Of a stretch of DNA of 64,000 nt, positions 56,679 to 64,000 are shown piece after piece. The translations under genes were made by a program, and so were the position numbers. The first letter of the stretch is position 1. The number at the start of each line of letters is the position of its first letter. Location: the NCBI RefSeq assembly GCF_041807705.1, contig NZ_JBGTYY010000004.1:1-64000 (forward strand), read 5' to 3'. Below the pieces are notes generated by a model. The model had not been told where the DNA came from. It made no database searches and saw nothing but the letters and a program-made list of their open reading frames with translations. The stretch is from Mannheimia sp041807705 (GTDB lineage Bacteria > Pseudomonadota > Gammaproteobacteria > Enterobacterales > Pasteurellaceae).

Positions 56679-57932
56679 ATGGAAATCTATTTAGTTGGCG
56701 GTGCGGTTCGAGATCAACTTCTCGGCTTACCAGTAAAAGATCGAGATTTTTTAGTGGTGGGAGCAACTGCCGAGCAATTATTGGCTCAAGGTTTTCAACA
56801 AGTTGGGGCAGGCTTTCCTGTTTTTCTTCACCCTGAAACCAAAGAAGAATACGCTTTAGCTCGCCAAGAACGTAAACAAGGCAAAGGCTACAATGGCTTC
56901 GTTTGTGATTTCTCTCCTAATGTAACTCTTGAACAAGACTTAACCCGCCGAGATTTAACCATTAATGCCATTGCACAAGATGAATCTGGGAAGATTTTCG
57001 ACCCCTATGGTGGCGTTCAAGATTTAGAGAACCGAGTTTTACGCCATATCTCTCCTGCGTTTAGTGAGGATCCGCTGCGTGTATTACGAGTTGCTCGATT
57101 TGCTGCTCGTTTCTACACTTTTGGATTTACCATTGCAGCTGAAACCTTAGATCTAATGCGAGAGCTTTCTAACAGCGGTGAGCTAGAAAACCTCACTGCT
57201 GAACGAGTATGGCTTGAAACAGAGAAAGCATTTGGAGAAGAAAGTCCCCATATTTATTTTACTGTTTTGCGACAAGTTGGAGCATTAAAAGTTCTTTTCC
57301 CAGAAGTTGATAAACTCTTTGGTGTGCCACAACCGCCTCAACATCACCCGGAAATTGATTCAGGCGCACATACTTTAATGGTATTAGAACAAGCTAAACG
57401 ACTTGCAAAAAAGGCGGAAAATCCTACCGCTTTACTCTTTGCTGCCCTTTGCCACGACTTAGGCAAAGGCTTAACGCCTGCTGATATTTTGCCTCATCAC
57501 TACGGACACGAAGCCAAAGGTATTCAACCAACCCGAGAGTTAGCCAATCGATTAAAAATCCCAACTGACATTAAAGATTTTGCCCTTTTAGTGACCGAAT
57601 ACCACACGCATTGCCACAAAATGGCGGAACTTCGCCCTGAAACGGTGATAAAGCTGTTTAACCGCCTAGATGTGTGGCGTAAGCCAAACCGCTTTTTTGA
57701 TTTCCTGCTCGCCTGTGAAGCAGATGCTAGAGGGCGATTAGGTTTTGAACAGCGAGACTACCCTCAACCTGAATTAGCGAAAGCATATTACCAAGCCGCA
57801 ATGGAAATTGATGTGCAACAAGTCATTCAAGACGGTTTTGAAAAACAAGCAATTCGGGAAGAGCTGAATAAACGCAGAGTGTATGCGGTAAGAAGCATCA
57901 AGCTAGATAGCGACCTAATAATAAACCATTAG
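56679..57932 (+). CDS. cca: multifunctional CCA tRNA nucleotidyltransferase
   Basis: Adds or repairs the CCA end of tRNAs. The 417-residue protein opens with YLVGGAVRDQLLGLPVKDRD (nucleotide-binding G-G-x-V-R-D) followed by DFLVVG, and has RRDLTINAIA and ARFAARF. A C-terminal HD domain is present (CHDLGKG, about 255), which gives phosphatase and phosphodiesterase activity in E. coli. The last residues differ from relatives only in tail length. An uptake signal lies in the leader. Confidence 0.95.
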   Translation: MEIYLVGGAVRDQLLGLPVKDRDFLVVGATAEQLLAQGFQQVGAGFPVFLHPETKEEYALARQERKQGKGYNGFVCDFSPNVTLEQDLTRRDLTINAIAQDESGKIFDPYGGVQDLENRVLRHISPAFSEDPLRVLRVARFAARFYTFGFTIAAETLDLMRELSNSGELENLTAERVWLETEKAFGEESPHIYFTVLRQVGALKVLFPEVDKLFGVPQPPQHHPEIDSGAHTLMVLEQAKRLAKKAENPTALLFAALCHDLGKGLTPADILPHHYGHEAKGIQPTRELANRLKIPTDIKDFALLVTEYHTHCHKMAELRPETVIKLFNRLDVWRKPNRFFDFLLACEADARGRLGFEQRDYPQPELAKAYYQAAMEIDVQQVIQDGFEKQAIREELNKRRVYAVRSIKLDSDLIINH

Positions 57933-58042
57933 GTTATCCGCCACTTTCTCAAAATCAATTCCCAAAGTTCAATTAGAAAAACGTTGGTTAAATGTATGGA
58001 TTGTTTAAAAGGTGGCGTTATTTTAGTGAATTTATAATGTTC

Positions 58043-58978
58043 CTATGCTCTTGATTGTTGTAGCCACAATTTCAGGGTAAAGATCAGCAATAACCCAATG
58101 CCGAAATTGGCAATAGTGAAGCCGGCTAACCCAATAAAAGATAAAGGTTCAAATTGATAAAATTCAATCGCACCTCTTGCCATTGCAGCTAAACCAAATG
58201 AAAATGCCCAGAAACCCATCGAGAAGCCATTTTCAGCTATCCATTTGAGGTTTCGTAAAATAAAACAGAATTGTAAGAATCCATATCCCCATAACATTTT
58301 TGCCAACAAGTCTAATTCTCCACCCATAGAAAAATAGGCAGAAGCGCCCACAAATGCCGGAGCAAGAACAATTCCTAAAGATGGTCTAGCAATCGGAAAA
58401 AGCGGACTAAGCCGAATTCTTTGTAACATAGTGGGTTCATATACTAACCAGGAAATTATGCCAATGCCTAAAAATAAAGAGGCAATTTCACTGTAGCCAA
58501 TTAAGCTTAATGAACTTGCCATAGTGAAGCTCCCTGCAATTGGCGGTAGGTAATGTACCGGGTGTAGCGTTTCTGGCAAAAATTGTGTGCCTTTCCATAA
58601 TCCACCAATAATAAAAACCAAGAAAATTAAATGCACAATGACGCCTAAAAAAATCAATAGTTCGCCTAAATAAAAACCCCATACATAGAATACATCACCG
58701 CTTATCATGGTTGTCATTGTCACTAAGGAAAATAAACAACATTGCACAGGGTGCATAAATTCTGCTTTAATCTGCTCAAAGCAAAAAAACACACGATACA
58801 CATAACAGCCTAATAAGGCTACCCAAAGTATGACTGACGTTCCAGCAATGATATTACCAATTGTTGTAGCATAAGGAGTGATAGGTGTTGCATTTAACCA
58901 GGCAAGGCCTAACGCCCCCAGCCCTAATGGCATTGCAAAAAAGCCTGTAGTTATTGGAAAAGGTTTAGATTCACTCAT
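58043..58978 (-). CDS. tehA: tellurite-resistance / C4-dicarboxylate-like membrane protein TehA
   Basis: The 311-residue protein has about ten hydrophobic segments and begins FPITTGFFAMPLGLGALGL, the conserved first helix of the TehA/SLAC1 channel family. H. influenzae TehA is the structural model for plant SLAC1 anion channels. FSFGLAAMARGAIEF in the last third is also typical. GAGGATAAATTT precedes the ATG. tehB is not adjacent. Anion conduction is inferred from family; tellurite resistance is a historical name. Confidence 0.92.
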   Translation of the reverse strand: MSESKPFPITTGFFAMPLGLGALGLAWLNATPITPYATTIGNIIAGTSVILWVALLGCYVYRVFFCFEQIKAEFMHPVQCCLFSLVTMTTMISGDVFYVWGFYLGELLIFLGVIVHLIFLVFIIGGLWKGTQFLPETLHPVHYLPPIAGSFTMASSLSLIGYSEIASLFLGIGIISWLVYEPTMLQRIRLSPLFPIARPSLGIVLAPAFVGASAYFSMGGELDLLAKMLWGYGFLQFCFILRNLKWIAENGFSMGFWAFSFGLAAMARGAIEFYQFEPLSFIGLAGFTIANFGIGLLLIFTLKLWLQQSRA

Positions 58979-59075
58979 AAATTTATCCTCATATTGAAAT
59001 AATGCATAACTGTATTTGGCTTTATAACAGTCATATGTAAAAAATTTTATTTTTCTAACCGCTTGTAATAAGAAA

Positions 59076-59099
59076 AACCTAAAGCACTTGCTTTAGGTT
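59076..59099 (-). terminator. isc operon terminator
   Basis: AACCTAAAGCA (59076-59086) and TGCTTTAGGTT (59089-59099) form an 11-bp perfect stem. On the minus strand TTTTCTTATT follows. It lies just past iscX. Confidence 0.85.
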
Positions 59100-59106
59100 C
59101 CTACTA

Positions 59107-59301
59107 CTATTCATACTCTTCTAGCCAGATAGTTAAAATTGCTTCAAGAATATGTTCATTTGATGCTTCCGGATCATCATCGAAATCTTCCATTTCGCAA
59201 ATCCATTTATGCATATCTGTAAAACGAACCGTAGTTGGGTCTAAATCTGGATTCATATCATACAGATTTTCTGCAATCATTCGAGTATCTGACCATTTCA
59301 T
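59107..59301 (-). CDS. iscX: Fe-S assembly protein IscX
   Basis: Small acidic protein that binds IscS and modulates iron delivery in Fe-S cluster assembly. The 64-residue protein starts KWSDTRMIAENLYDMNPDLD and contains FTDMHKWICEMEDFDDDP, the family core. Its ATG shares the A of the fdx stop (TAATG). It is the last gene of the isc operon. Confidence 0.96.
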   Translation of the reverse strand: MKWSDTRMIAENLYDMNPDLDPTTVRFTDMHKWICEMEDFDDDPEASNEHILEAILTIWLEEYE

Positions 59302-59642
59302 TAGTGTGCTGCCTCATTTGCGTGATTTAAATTATATTTCGGAATTTCAACGACTAAGTCTTCGTCACCAACAATACATTGACAACTTAAACGGCTGTCC
59401 ATTTCCAAACCCCAAGCTTTATCCAGCATATCTTCTTCTTGATCTGAAGTATCATTTAAAGAATCAAAACCTTCACGAATCACCACGTGGCAAGTGGTAC
59501 AAGCACAAGAACAATCGCAAGCGTGGTGAATTTCAACACCTGCTTCGTGTGCAACTTCTAATAAATTATCGCCGGCTTTAGCTTCAACAACCATACCTTC
59601 CGGACAGAACTCTTCGTGTGGAAGAAAAACAATTTTTGGCAT
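59301..59642 (-). CDS. fdx: 2Fe-2S ferredoxin
   Basis: Electron donor for cluster assembly in the isc system. The 113-residue protein has ligand cysteines in HACDCSCACTTCH (about 41-53) and the fourth in RLSCQC (about 88), plus the family's EDMLDKAWGLE. The ATG at 59642 follows AAAAGGAAAC and starts PKIVFLPHEEFCPEG, as in E. coli Fdx. It lies downstream of an Imm51-like gene rather than directly after hscA. Confidence 0.96.
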   Translation of the reverse strand: MPKIVFLPHEEFCPEGMVVEAKAGDNLLEVAHEAGVEIHHACDCSCACTTCHVVIREGFDSLNDTSDQEEDMLDKAWGLEMDSRLSCQCIVGDEDLVVEIPKYNLNHANEAAH

Positions 59643-59658
59643 TTTTAGTTTCCTTTTA

Positions 59659-60024
59659 CTAATCCCATTCAATATTATCCAGATGTTCGCCGATGAAGTT
59701 TAAAATCTCTTCCTCATTCTCAACCAGATAAACAATAATATTCTTTAGTTCCCTTGCTTTCTCTTTACTTTTCTCGGAAAGCGGATAGGTAACATAATAA
59801 CATCCTACGTCCGGATCTTCTTCTAATAACTCTAATAGGCTTGGACGATAAATACTAAGATAAGCTCGTAAAAATGCTGCCCAGTTGTAGCCGTTCATAT
59901 AGGCAACATCATACTCAGCATTAATCCGCTCGCCCAGCTCAAAAATGCGGTTATCCTCTAAATCAAATTCAACTGCAACGGTTCTGAATTGTTCTGAAAT
60001 CTCGGTTTTTACATAGTTAGACAT
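59659..60024 (-). CDS. Imm51-like protein inside the isc operon
   Basis: The 121-residue protein has the pattern I know for Immunity protein 51: MNGYNWAAFLRAYL (about 43-56), RPSLLELLEEDPDVGCYYV (about 60-78) and a C-terminal helix ending ENEEEILNFI. It is acidic, as immunity proteins usually are. No toxin gene is near. It lies 9 bases after hscA and 16 before fdx, so it is expressed with them. In enteric bacteria fdx follows hscA directly, so this gene is an addition. The family call is by pattern recall; a role in Fe-S assembly, as a protein of unknown function adapted to the operon, is the alternative. Confidence 0.55.
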   Translation of the reverse strand: MSNYVKTEISEQFRTVAVEFDLEDNRIFELGERINAEYDVAYMNGYNWAAFLRAYLSIYRPSLLELLEEDPDVGCYYVTYPLSEKSKEKARELKNIIVYLVENEEEILNFIGEHLDNIEWD

Positions 60025-60033
60025 ACTGCCCCC

Positions 60034-61887
60034 TTATGCTAAATCGTCCATTTTTTTACCGGCTAACGCTTTTTGAATTGATAAATTCATACGCCGTGCT
60101 GCAAATTCTTGCGTAGCTAAATCCACCTCTTTGATACCTTGCTGAATTGCAAAGCGATCAGTACCTTCTTTTAATTCGATTAAACGGGCTAATTGTGCTT
60201 CAATCGCTTGGAACTCCTCCACACTCAACACCGCAGAGCCATCTTCTTTCAATGCCGTTACAACACTGTCGATCACTCGGTCGGCTTCTACTCGCTGTTC
60301 AACTAACTGGCGGGCTTCCATATCTTCTTTGGCATTTGCCATTGAGGATTTAATCATCTGCGTAACTTCTTCATCGGTTAAGCCATAAGACGGTTTGATT
60401 TGAATTGAAGCCTGCACTTTGGTCGATTTCTCCATTGCGGTCACGTTTAATAAACCGTCGGCATCAACTTGGTAAGTTACCCGAACCTGTGCAACCCCTG
60501 CTGCCATTGCCGGAATGCCACGCAAAGTGATTTTACCGAGAGAGCGACAATCTTCGACTAATTCACGCTCACCTTGTAAAACGTGGATTGTCATTGCGGT
60601 TTGTCCATCTTTACCTGTAGTAAATTCTTGGGCTCTGGCAACAGGAATTGTCGTGTTGCGTGGAATAATTTTTTCCACCAAGCCGCCCATTGTTTCAATA
60701 CCCAATGATAATGGCACAACATCTAGCAATAGCATATCAGAATCAGGCTTGTTACCGACTAAAATATCCGCCTGCACAGCTGCACCAATCGCCACTACTT
60801 TATCAGGATCGATAGAAGTTAATGGTGTTTTTCCGAAAAATTCGCCCACTTGTTCACGCACAAATGGAACTCGGGTTGAACCACCCACCATCACAACTTC
60901 AATCACTTCTTCAGATTCAACGCCCGCATCTTTCAATGCACGACGGCAAGTCATCAGTGAGCGTTTTACAAGCGGTTGAATTAGCTCATTAAATTGCGAA
61001 CGGCTGACAGTTCCAACCCAATTTGCAAATTTCACCTCAAATTCGATCGCTTGTGAAAGAGCAACTTTTGTTTGAGTGGCTAAGGTTAATAACTCACGCT
61101 GCTCGCTTGCGGTTTGTGGCTTGTAATTGGCTTGCTCAGCAATCCAATCAGCTAATAAATGGTCGAAATCATCGCCACCGAGAGCCGTATCTCCAGCTGT
61201 TGCTAATACCTCGAATACACCTTTGCGTAAACGTAAAATAGATAAATCGAAAGTACCGCCACCTAAATCGTAAACGGCAATCACACCTTCTTGTCCGCTG
61301 TCTAAACCATAAGCAATCGCTGCTGCGGTTGGTTCATTGAGTAAACGCAACACATTTAAACCTGCAAGGCGTGCTGCATCTTTGGTGCTTTGGCGTTGTG
61401 CATCATCAAAATAGGCAGGCACAGTAATCACCACACCTGAAAGCTCTCCGCCTAAACGCTTTTCGGCAAATTGTGCCAAGTGGCTTAAAATATCTGCCGA
61501 AACTTCAATCGGACTTTTATTGCCTTGAGCTGTTTGAATTAAAGGCAAACCGTTTTCGCTCGCCACAAATTGATAAGGTAAATTTTGATAACGTTGCTGA
61601 ACATCTGCCAAAGAACGCCCAATTAAACGTTTAGCTGAAATAACCGTATTTTTCGGGTCAAGAGCTGCTTTGGCAAACGCTTCAACCCCAAGCGTTTTTT
61701 CTGCTTCTGCATAATGCACTACTGACGGCACTAATGCTCTTTCTTGTTCATCAAGTAATACTTGAACCTGCCCGCTACGCACAGTTGCAACCAATGAATT
61801 TGTTGTGCCTAAATCAATTCCCACTGCTAATCTGTGTTGATGTGGTGCAGCGGTTTGACCTGGTTCAGAAATTTGTAATAATGCCAT
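60034..61887 (-). CDS. hscA: Fe-S cluster chaperone HscA
   Basis: Hsp70-type ATPase that, with HscB, releases clusters from IscU. In the 617-residue protein the ATPase domain has GIDLGTTNSLVATV (about 24-37), VYDLGGGTFDLSILRL (about 210) and VMVGGSTRVPFVREQ (about 340); the substrate-binding domain follows (VVPLSLGIETMGG). It lacks the DnaK-type acidic tail. Position between hscB and fdx is standard, but a DUF2625 gene separates it from hscB. Confidence 0.97.
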   Translation of the reverse strand: MALLQISEPGQTAAPHQHRLAVGIDLGTTNSLVATVRSGQVQVLLDEQERALVPSVVHYAEAEKTLGVEAFAKAALDPKNTVISAKRLIGRSLADVQQRYQNLPYQFVASENGLPLIQTAQGNKSPIEVSADILSHLAQFAEKRLGGELSGVVITVPAYFDDAQRQSTKDAARLAGLNVLRLLNEPTAAAIAYGLDSGQEGVIAVYDLGGGTFDLSILRLRKGVFEVLATAGDTALGGDDFDHLLADWIAEQANYKPQTASEQRELLTLATQTKVALSQAIEFEVKFANWVGTVSRSQFNELIQPLVKRSLMTCRRALKDAGVESEEVIEVVMVGGSTRVPFVREQVGEFFGKTPLTSIDPDKVVAIGAAVQADILVGNKPDSDMLLLDVVPLSLGIETMGGLVEKIIPRNTTIPVARAQEFTTGKDGQTAMTIHVLQGERELVEDCRSLGKITLRGIPAMAAGVAQVRVTYQVDADGLLNVTAMEKSTKVQASIQIKPSYGLTDEEVTQMIKSSMANAKEDMEARQLVEQRVEADRVIDSVVTALKEDGSAVLSVEEFQAIEAQLARLIELKEGTDRFAIQQGIKEVDLATQEFAARRMNLSIQKALAGKKMDDLA

Positions 61888-61944
61888 TATATTTTTATCT
61901 CTCTAAATTCTATCGCTCTCTCCTTTTATGGGGAGAGTAAATAT

Positions 61945-62577
61945 TTAAGCTACTGAATATCCCATATTTTCAGGGGCAAATACGCTTTGGTAGTGGCGTT
62001 CAATCGGTACAGCAATTTTGCTGTTTAGCTCTAATACTTGATGCCCTTGCAATTTTTCTACATCCGCTTGCCAGTTTTCCCAACGTAACTCTTGGTAAAA
62101 ATGGTTCAAATCCCCTGCTAATGCCCACCCTAGAAATTCTGAATAACCTAATTGAGTGTTTTCCCATTTTTTAGCTGTTGGGTGATAATAATAAACTTTG
62201 CCGAGTTCTGAGCCGATTCCACCAGCGTTAATCGCGAAATAACCGCCGATTGCATCATCTGCTACCAGCAAGTGACTTGGTTGCTCGCCCGATTGTTTAA
62301 ACGTTTTACCGAAGTTCCAATCAAATAAGCCACGAGGCAATTTCTCATTTCCCGAACCTAAAATGCGTAACCAACCGTGATCAATTAATACACCACCTGT
62401 CTCATAAAGCATAGCCCCAAGCGGAGAGCGAGTGGAAAGCTGCATTCCGACTAACGCCGAACCTGCATCTTCAGGGTAACTAGCTAAAATCTGGTAATGA
62501 TTTTTTGCTTGGGTAAACCAGTCTCTTAAAATTAACCAAGCTGAATTTTTATCTAATAATTCTTCTAAACTCTTCAT
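61945..62577 (-). CDS. DUF2625-family protein inside the isc operon
   Basis: The 210-residue protein matches my recollection of DUF2625: STRSPLGAMLYETGGVLID, then HGWLRILGSGNEKLPRGL, DDAIGGYFAINAGGIG and YSEFLGWALAGDLNHFYQ. Function is unknown; no membrane segment, signal peptide or metal-ligand cluster is visible. I start it at 62577 (MKSLEELLDK) after AAGGAAATTTTGCAA. It lies between hscB (53 bases upstream) and hscA (57 bases downstream), where enteric bacteria have nothing. An uptake signal stands in the upstream gap. Confidence 0.7.
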   Translation of the reverse strand: MKSLEELLDKNSAWLILRDWFTQAKNHYQILASYPEDAGSALVGMQLSTRSPLGAMLYETGGVLIDHGWLRILGSGNEKLPRGLFDWNFGKTFKQSGEQPSHLLVADDAIGGYFAINAGGIGSELGKVYYYHPTAKKWENTQLGYSEFLGWALAGDLNHFYQELRWENWQADVEKLQGHQVLELNSKIAVPIERHYQSVFAPENMGYSVA

Positions 62578-62630
62578 TTGCAAAATTTCCTTAGAATTTG
62601 ACCGCTTGCGAAAACCATACAAATATAGGA

Positions 62631-63152
62631 CTAATAATCAAAGAATTTTTCTTCCACTTTCTCAATCTGAATAATCAATTTTTTGAAGTAACGGAGTTTA
62701 TCGGTTAAGGCATTGGCTGTTTGCCATTGTTCTAAATTTAATTCTGTTTCAAGCTGTTGAATAACTGCTTTTTGTTCTGTTTTGATCTGTTTTAAAAAAG
62801 CGGTTAATTCTGTTTCATCTTTACGGTGTTCGATGGTTTCGAGCTTTTCGTGCCATTCCAGTTGTTGCATTAAGAAATCCACATCCCGCATACTTTTTTC
62901 TTCGAGATTTTTTGCTTCACCTGTATGAATTTCAATAATCGCTTCTGCTCGTAAAATCGGATCTTTAAGGATATTTAAGGCATCGTTCACATCTGCCGAT
63001 TTTTGCACCGCTTCTAGCTGTTCAGCACTTGATTTGTGCGCAAAATTATCCGGGTGGAGCTGTTTTTGTAAAGCAAGATAATGCTCAGAAAGCTGGGCGT
63101 TATCAACTTGGAATTGAACAGGCAGATCAAAAAGCGTAAATGGGTTACTCAT
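62631..63152 (-). CDS. hscB: Fe-S co-chaperone HscB
   Basis: J-domain protein that delivers IscU to HscA. The 173-residue protein has the J-domain at residues 1-75 with the HPD motif in QKQLHPDNFAH (about 34) and a C-terminal three-helix bundle that binds IscU (EKSMRDVDFLMQQLEWHEKL). It starts ten bases after iscA ends. GGAGAATA precedes the ATG. Confidence 0.96.
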   Translation of the reverse strand: MSNPFTLFDLPVQFQVDNAQLSEHYLALQKQLHPDNFAHKSSAEQLEAVQKSADVNDALNILKDPILRAEAIIEIHTGEAKNLEEKSMRDVDFLMQQLEWHEKLETIEHRKDETELTAFLKQIKTEQKAVIQQLETELNLEQWQTANALTDKLRYFKKLIIQIEKVEEKFFDY

Positions 63153-63161
63153 TTATTCTCC

Positions 63162-63485
63162 TTACACACTAAAACTTTCGCCACAACCACATTCATTTTT
63201 GACATTTGGGTTAGTGTATTTAAAGCCTTCATTTAAGCCCTCTTTTACGAAATCTAATTGCGTGCCATTAAGATAAGTGAGGCTTTTTTCGTCCACAATT
63301 ACTTTTACTCCGTGTTGCTCAAATACGTGATCGTCTTCATTTAATACATCAACAAATTCCAGCACATAGGCTAAGCCTGAACAACCCGACGTTTTCACGC
63401 CAAGTCTTAAACCTATACCTTTGCCTCTGTTTTCTAAGAATGTACGAACTCGGTTTGCGGCGGCTTCTGTTAAGGTAATACTCAT
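63162..63485 (-). CDS. iscA: iron-sulfur cluster assembly protein IscA
   Basis: A-type carrier of Fe-S clusters or iron. The 107-residue protein has the three invariant cysteines: SGCSGLAYVLEF (about 35) and CGCGESFSV at the C-terminus. It lies between iscU and hscB. An inverted uptake-signal hairpin in the gap from iscU could modulate downstream expression. Confidence 0.97.
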   Translation of the reverse strand: MSITLTEAAANRVRTFLENRGKGIGLRLGVKTSGCSGLAYVLEFVDVLNEDDHVFEQHGVKVIVDEKSLTYLNGTQLDFVKEGLNEGFKYTNPNVKNECGCGESFSV

Positions 63486-63527
63486 AGGTGTCCTTATGTG
63501 AATGGATTAAATCAAGATAGAAATAGC

Positions 63528-63582
63528 AAATGCAAGCGGTAAAATTTTGCAAATTTTTTGCAAAAATCGACCGCTTGCATTT
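63528..63582. repeat. uptake-signal hairpin between iscU and iscA
   Basis: AAATGCAAGCGGT (63528-63540) pairs with ACCGCTTGCATTT (63570-63582). It is within the operon, so it is more likely to process or attenuate than to stop the transcript completely. Confidence 0.6.
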
Positions 63583-63593
63583 ATTGTATCATA

Positions 63594-63977
63594 TTACTTC
63601 GCTTGTTTTTCTTTATAGTCTGCGATCGCTGCTTTAATCGCATCTTCTGCAAGAATTGAGCAGTGAACTTTTACCGGTGGTAATTCAAGCTCTTCTGCGA
63701 TATCGCTGTTTTTAATTGCACCCGCTTCATCTAAAGATTTGCCTTTCACCCACTCTGTAATTAACGAACTTGATGCGATTGCAGAACCACAACCGTAAGC
63801 TTTAAAACGTGCATCTTCAATGATACCCTGCTCGTTTACTTTAATTTGTAAACGTAAAATATCACCACACGCAGGTGCACCTACCATACCTGTGCCTACA
63901 TCTGATGCTTCTTTATCAAATGTACCCACGTTACGTGGATTTTCGTAATGATCAATTACTTTCTCGCTATATGCCAT
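63594..63977 (-). CDS. iscU: Fe-S cluster scaffold IscU
   Basis: Scaffold on which IscS builds the cluster. The 127-residue protein has the three cluster cysteines: APACGDILRL (about 37), YGCGSAIASSS (about 63) and VHCSILAEDA (about 106). The HscA-recognition motif LPPVK is intact just before the last cysteine. Its ATG at 63977 is close to the window's right edge; iscS and iscR would lie further on. Confidence 0.98.
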   Translation of the reverse strand: MAYSEKVIDHYENPRNVGTFDKEASDVGTGMVGAPACGDILRLQIKVNEQGIIEDARFKAYGCGSAIASSSLITEWVKGKSLDEAGAIKNSDIAEELELPPVKVHCSILAEDAIKAAIADYKEKQAK

Positions 63978-64000
63978 TTTGATGTTCCTTCTATTTCAGG

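Noticed and set aside
57933..58042. Terminator formed by CGCCACTTT and AAAGGTGGCG after cca
   Set aside because: The arms are about 65 bases apart with a bulge and no T run, so the support is too weak.

Overview
The window is chromosomal DNA from a member of the Pasteurellaceae. Three things point there. The core ACAAGCGGT (reverse ACCGCTTGT) recurs throughout, and this is the 'Apl-type' DNA uptake signal of the Actinobacillus pleuropneumoniae / Mannheimia / Bibersteinia / H. ducreyi branch, as opposed to the AAGTGCGGT of H. influenzae. The base composition is AT-rich. The proteins closely resemble Haemophilus/Actinobacillus homologues. Species cannot be fixed from the sequence alone.

Layout. 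1-~573: apparent distal end of an integrated element (end of an IS1595/IS1016-like insertion sequence, iteron-like repeats, a tRNA/tmRNA-like 3' end followed by a terminator). 0.7-6 kb: gapA, msrB, an endonuclease/exonuclease/phosphatase-fold protein, a cardiolipin synthase and an isolated rhuM gene. 6-13.7 kb: uvrA and ssb diverging from a region with SOS-box and competence (CRP-S) candidates, then a YtfL/PaeA membrane protein, bioB and pckA. 14-16.5 kb: ftsB-ispD-ispF, the 4.5S RNA gene (ffs) and gloB. 16.5-22.3 kb: the phosphate regulon pstSCAB-phoB-phoR, with a Pho box upstream of pstS and a one-base frameshift in phoB. 22.4-31 kb: the envelope cluster uppS-cdsA-rseP-bamA-skp-lpxD-fabZ-lpxA. 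31-40 kb: mnmC, a 26-codon membrane microprotein candidate, fused trpC(F), yqcC/truC separated by a MITE-like element, yoaH, an exported unknown, a CYTH protein, ycjX, a HigBA-like toxin-antitoxin pair and smpB. 40-47.5 kb: serS, a second toxin-antitoxin-like pair, leuS, lptE, holA, yacG, coaE. 47.5-53 kb: the type IV pilus/competence operon pilABCD diverging from radA. 53-58 kb: a small YgjV-like membrane protein, folA, proB, a TSUP transporter, nth, cca. 58-64 kb: tehA and the isc operon (iscU, iscA, hscB, hscA, fdx, iscX; iscR/iscS would lie beyond the right edge), which contains two extra genes: a DUF2625 protein and an Imm51-like protein.

Most of the window is conserved housekeeping. The points most worth following are the Imm51-like and DUF2625 genes inside the isc operon, the microprotein with its own terminator, the phoB frameshift in a T7 tract, the putative CRP-S sites at ssb and pilA, the two toxin-antitoxin pairs plus an antitoxin relic, a family of GTAGGG-bounded palindromes, and the integrated-element scar at the left edge. 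I saw no CRISPR array, rRNA gene or complete tRNA gene.
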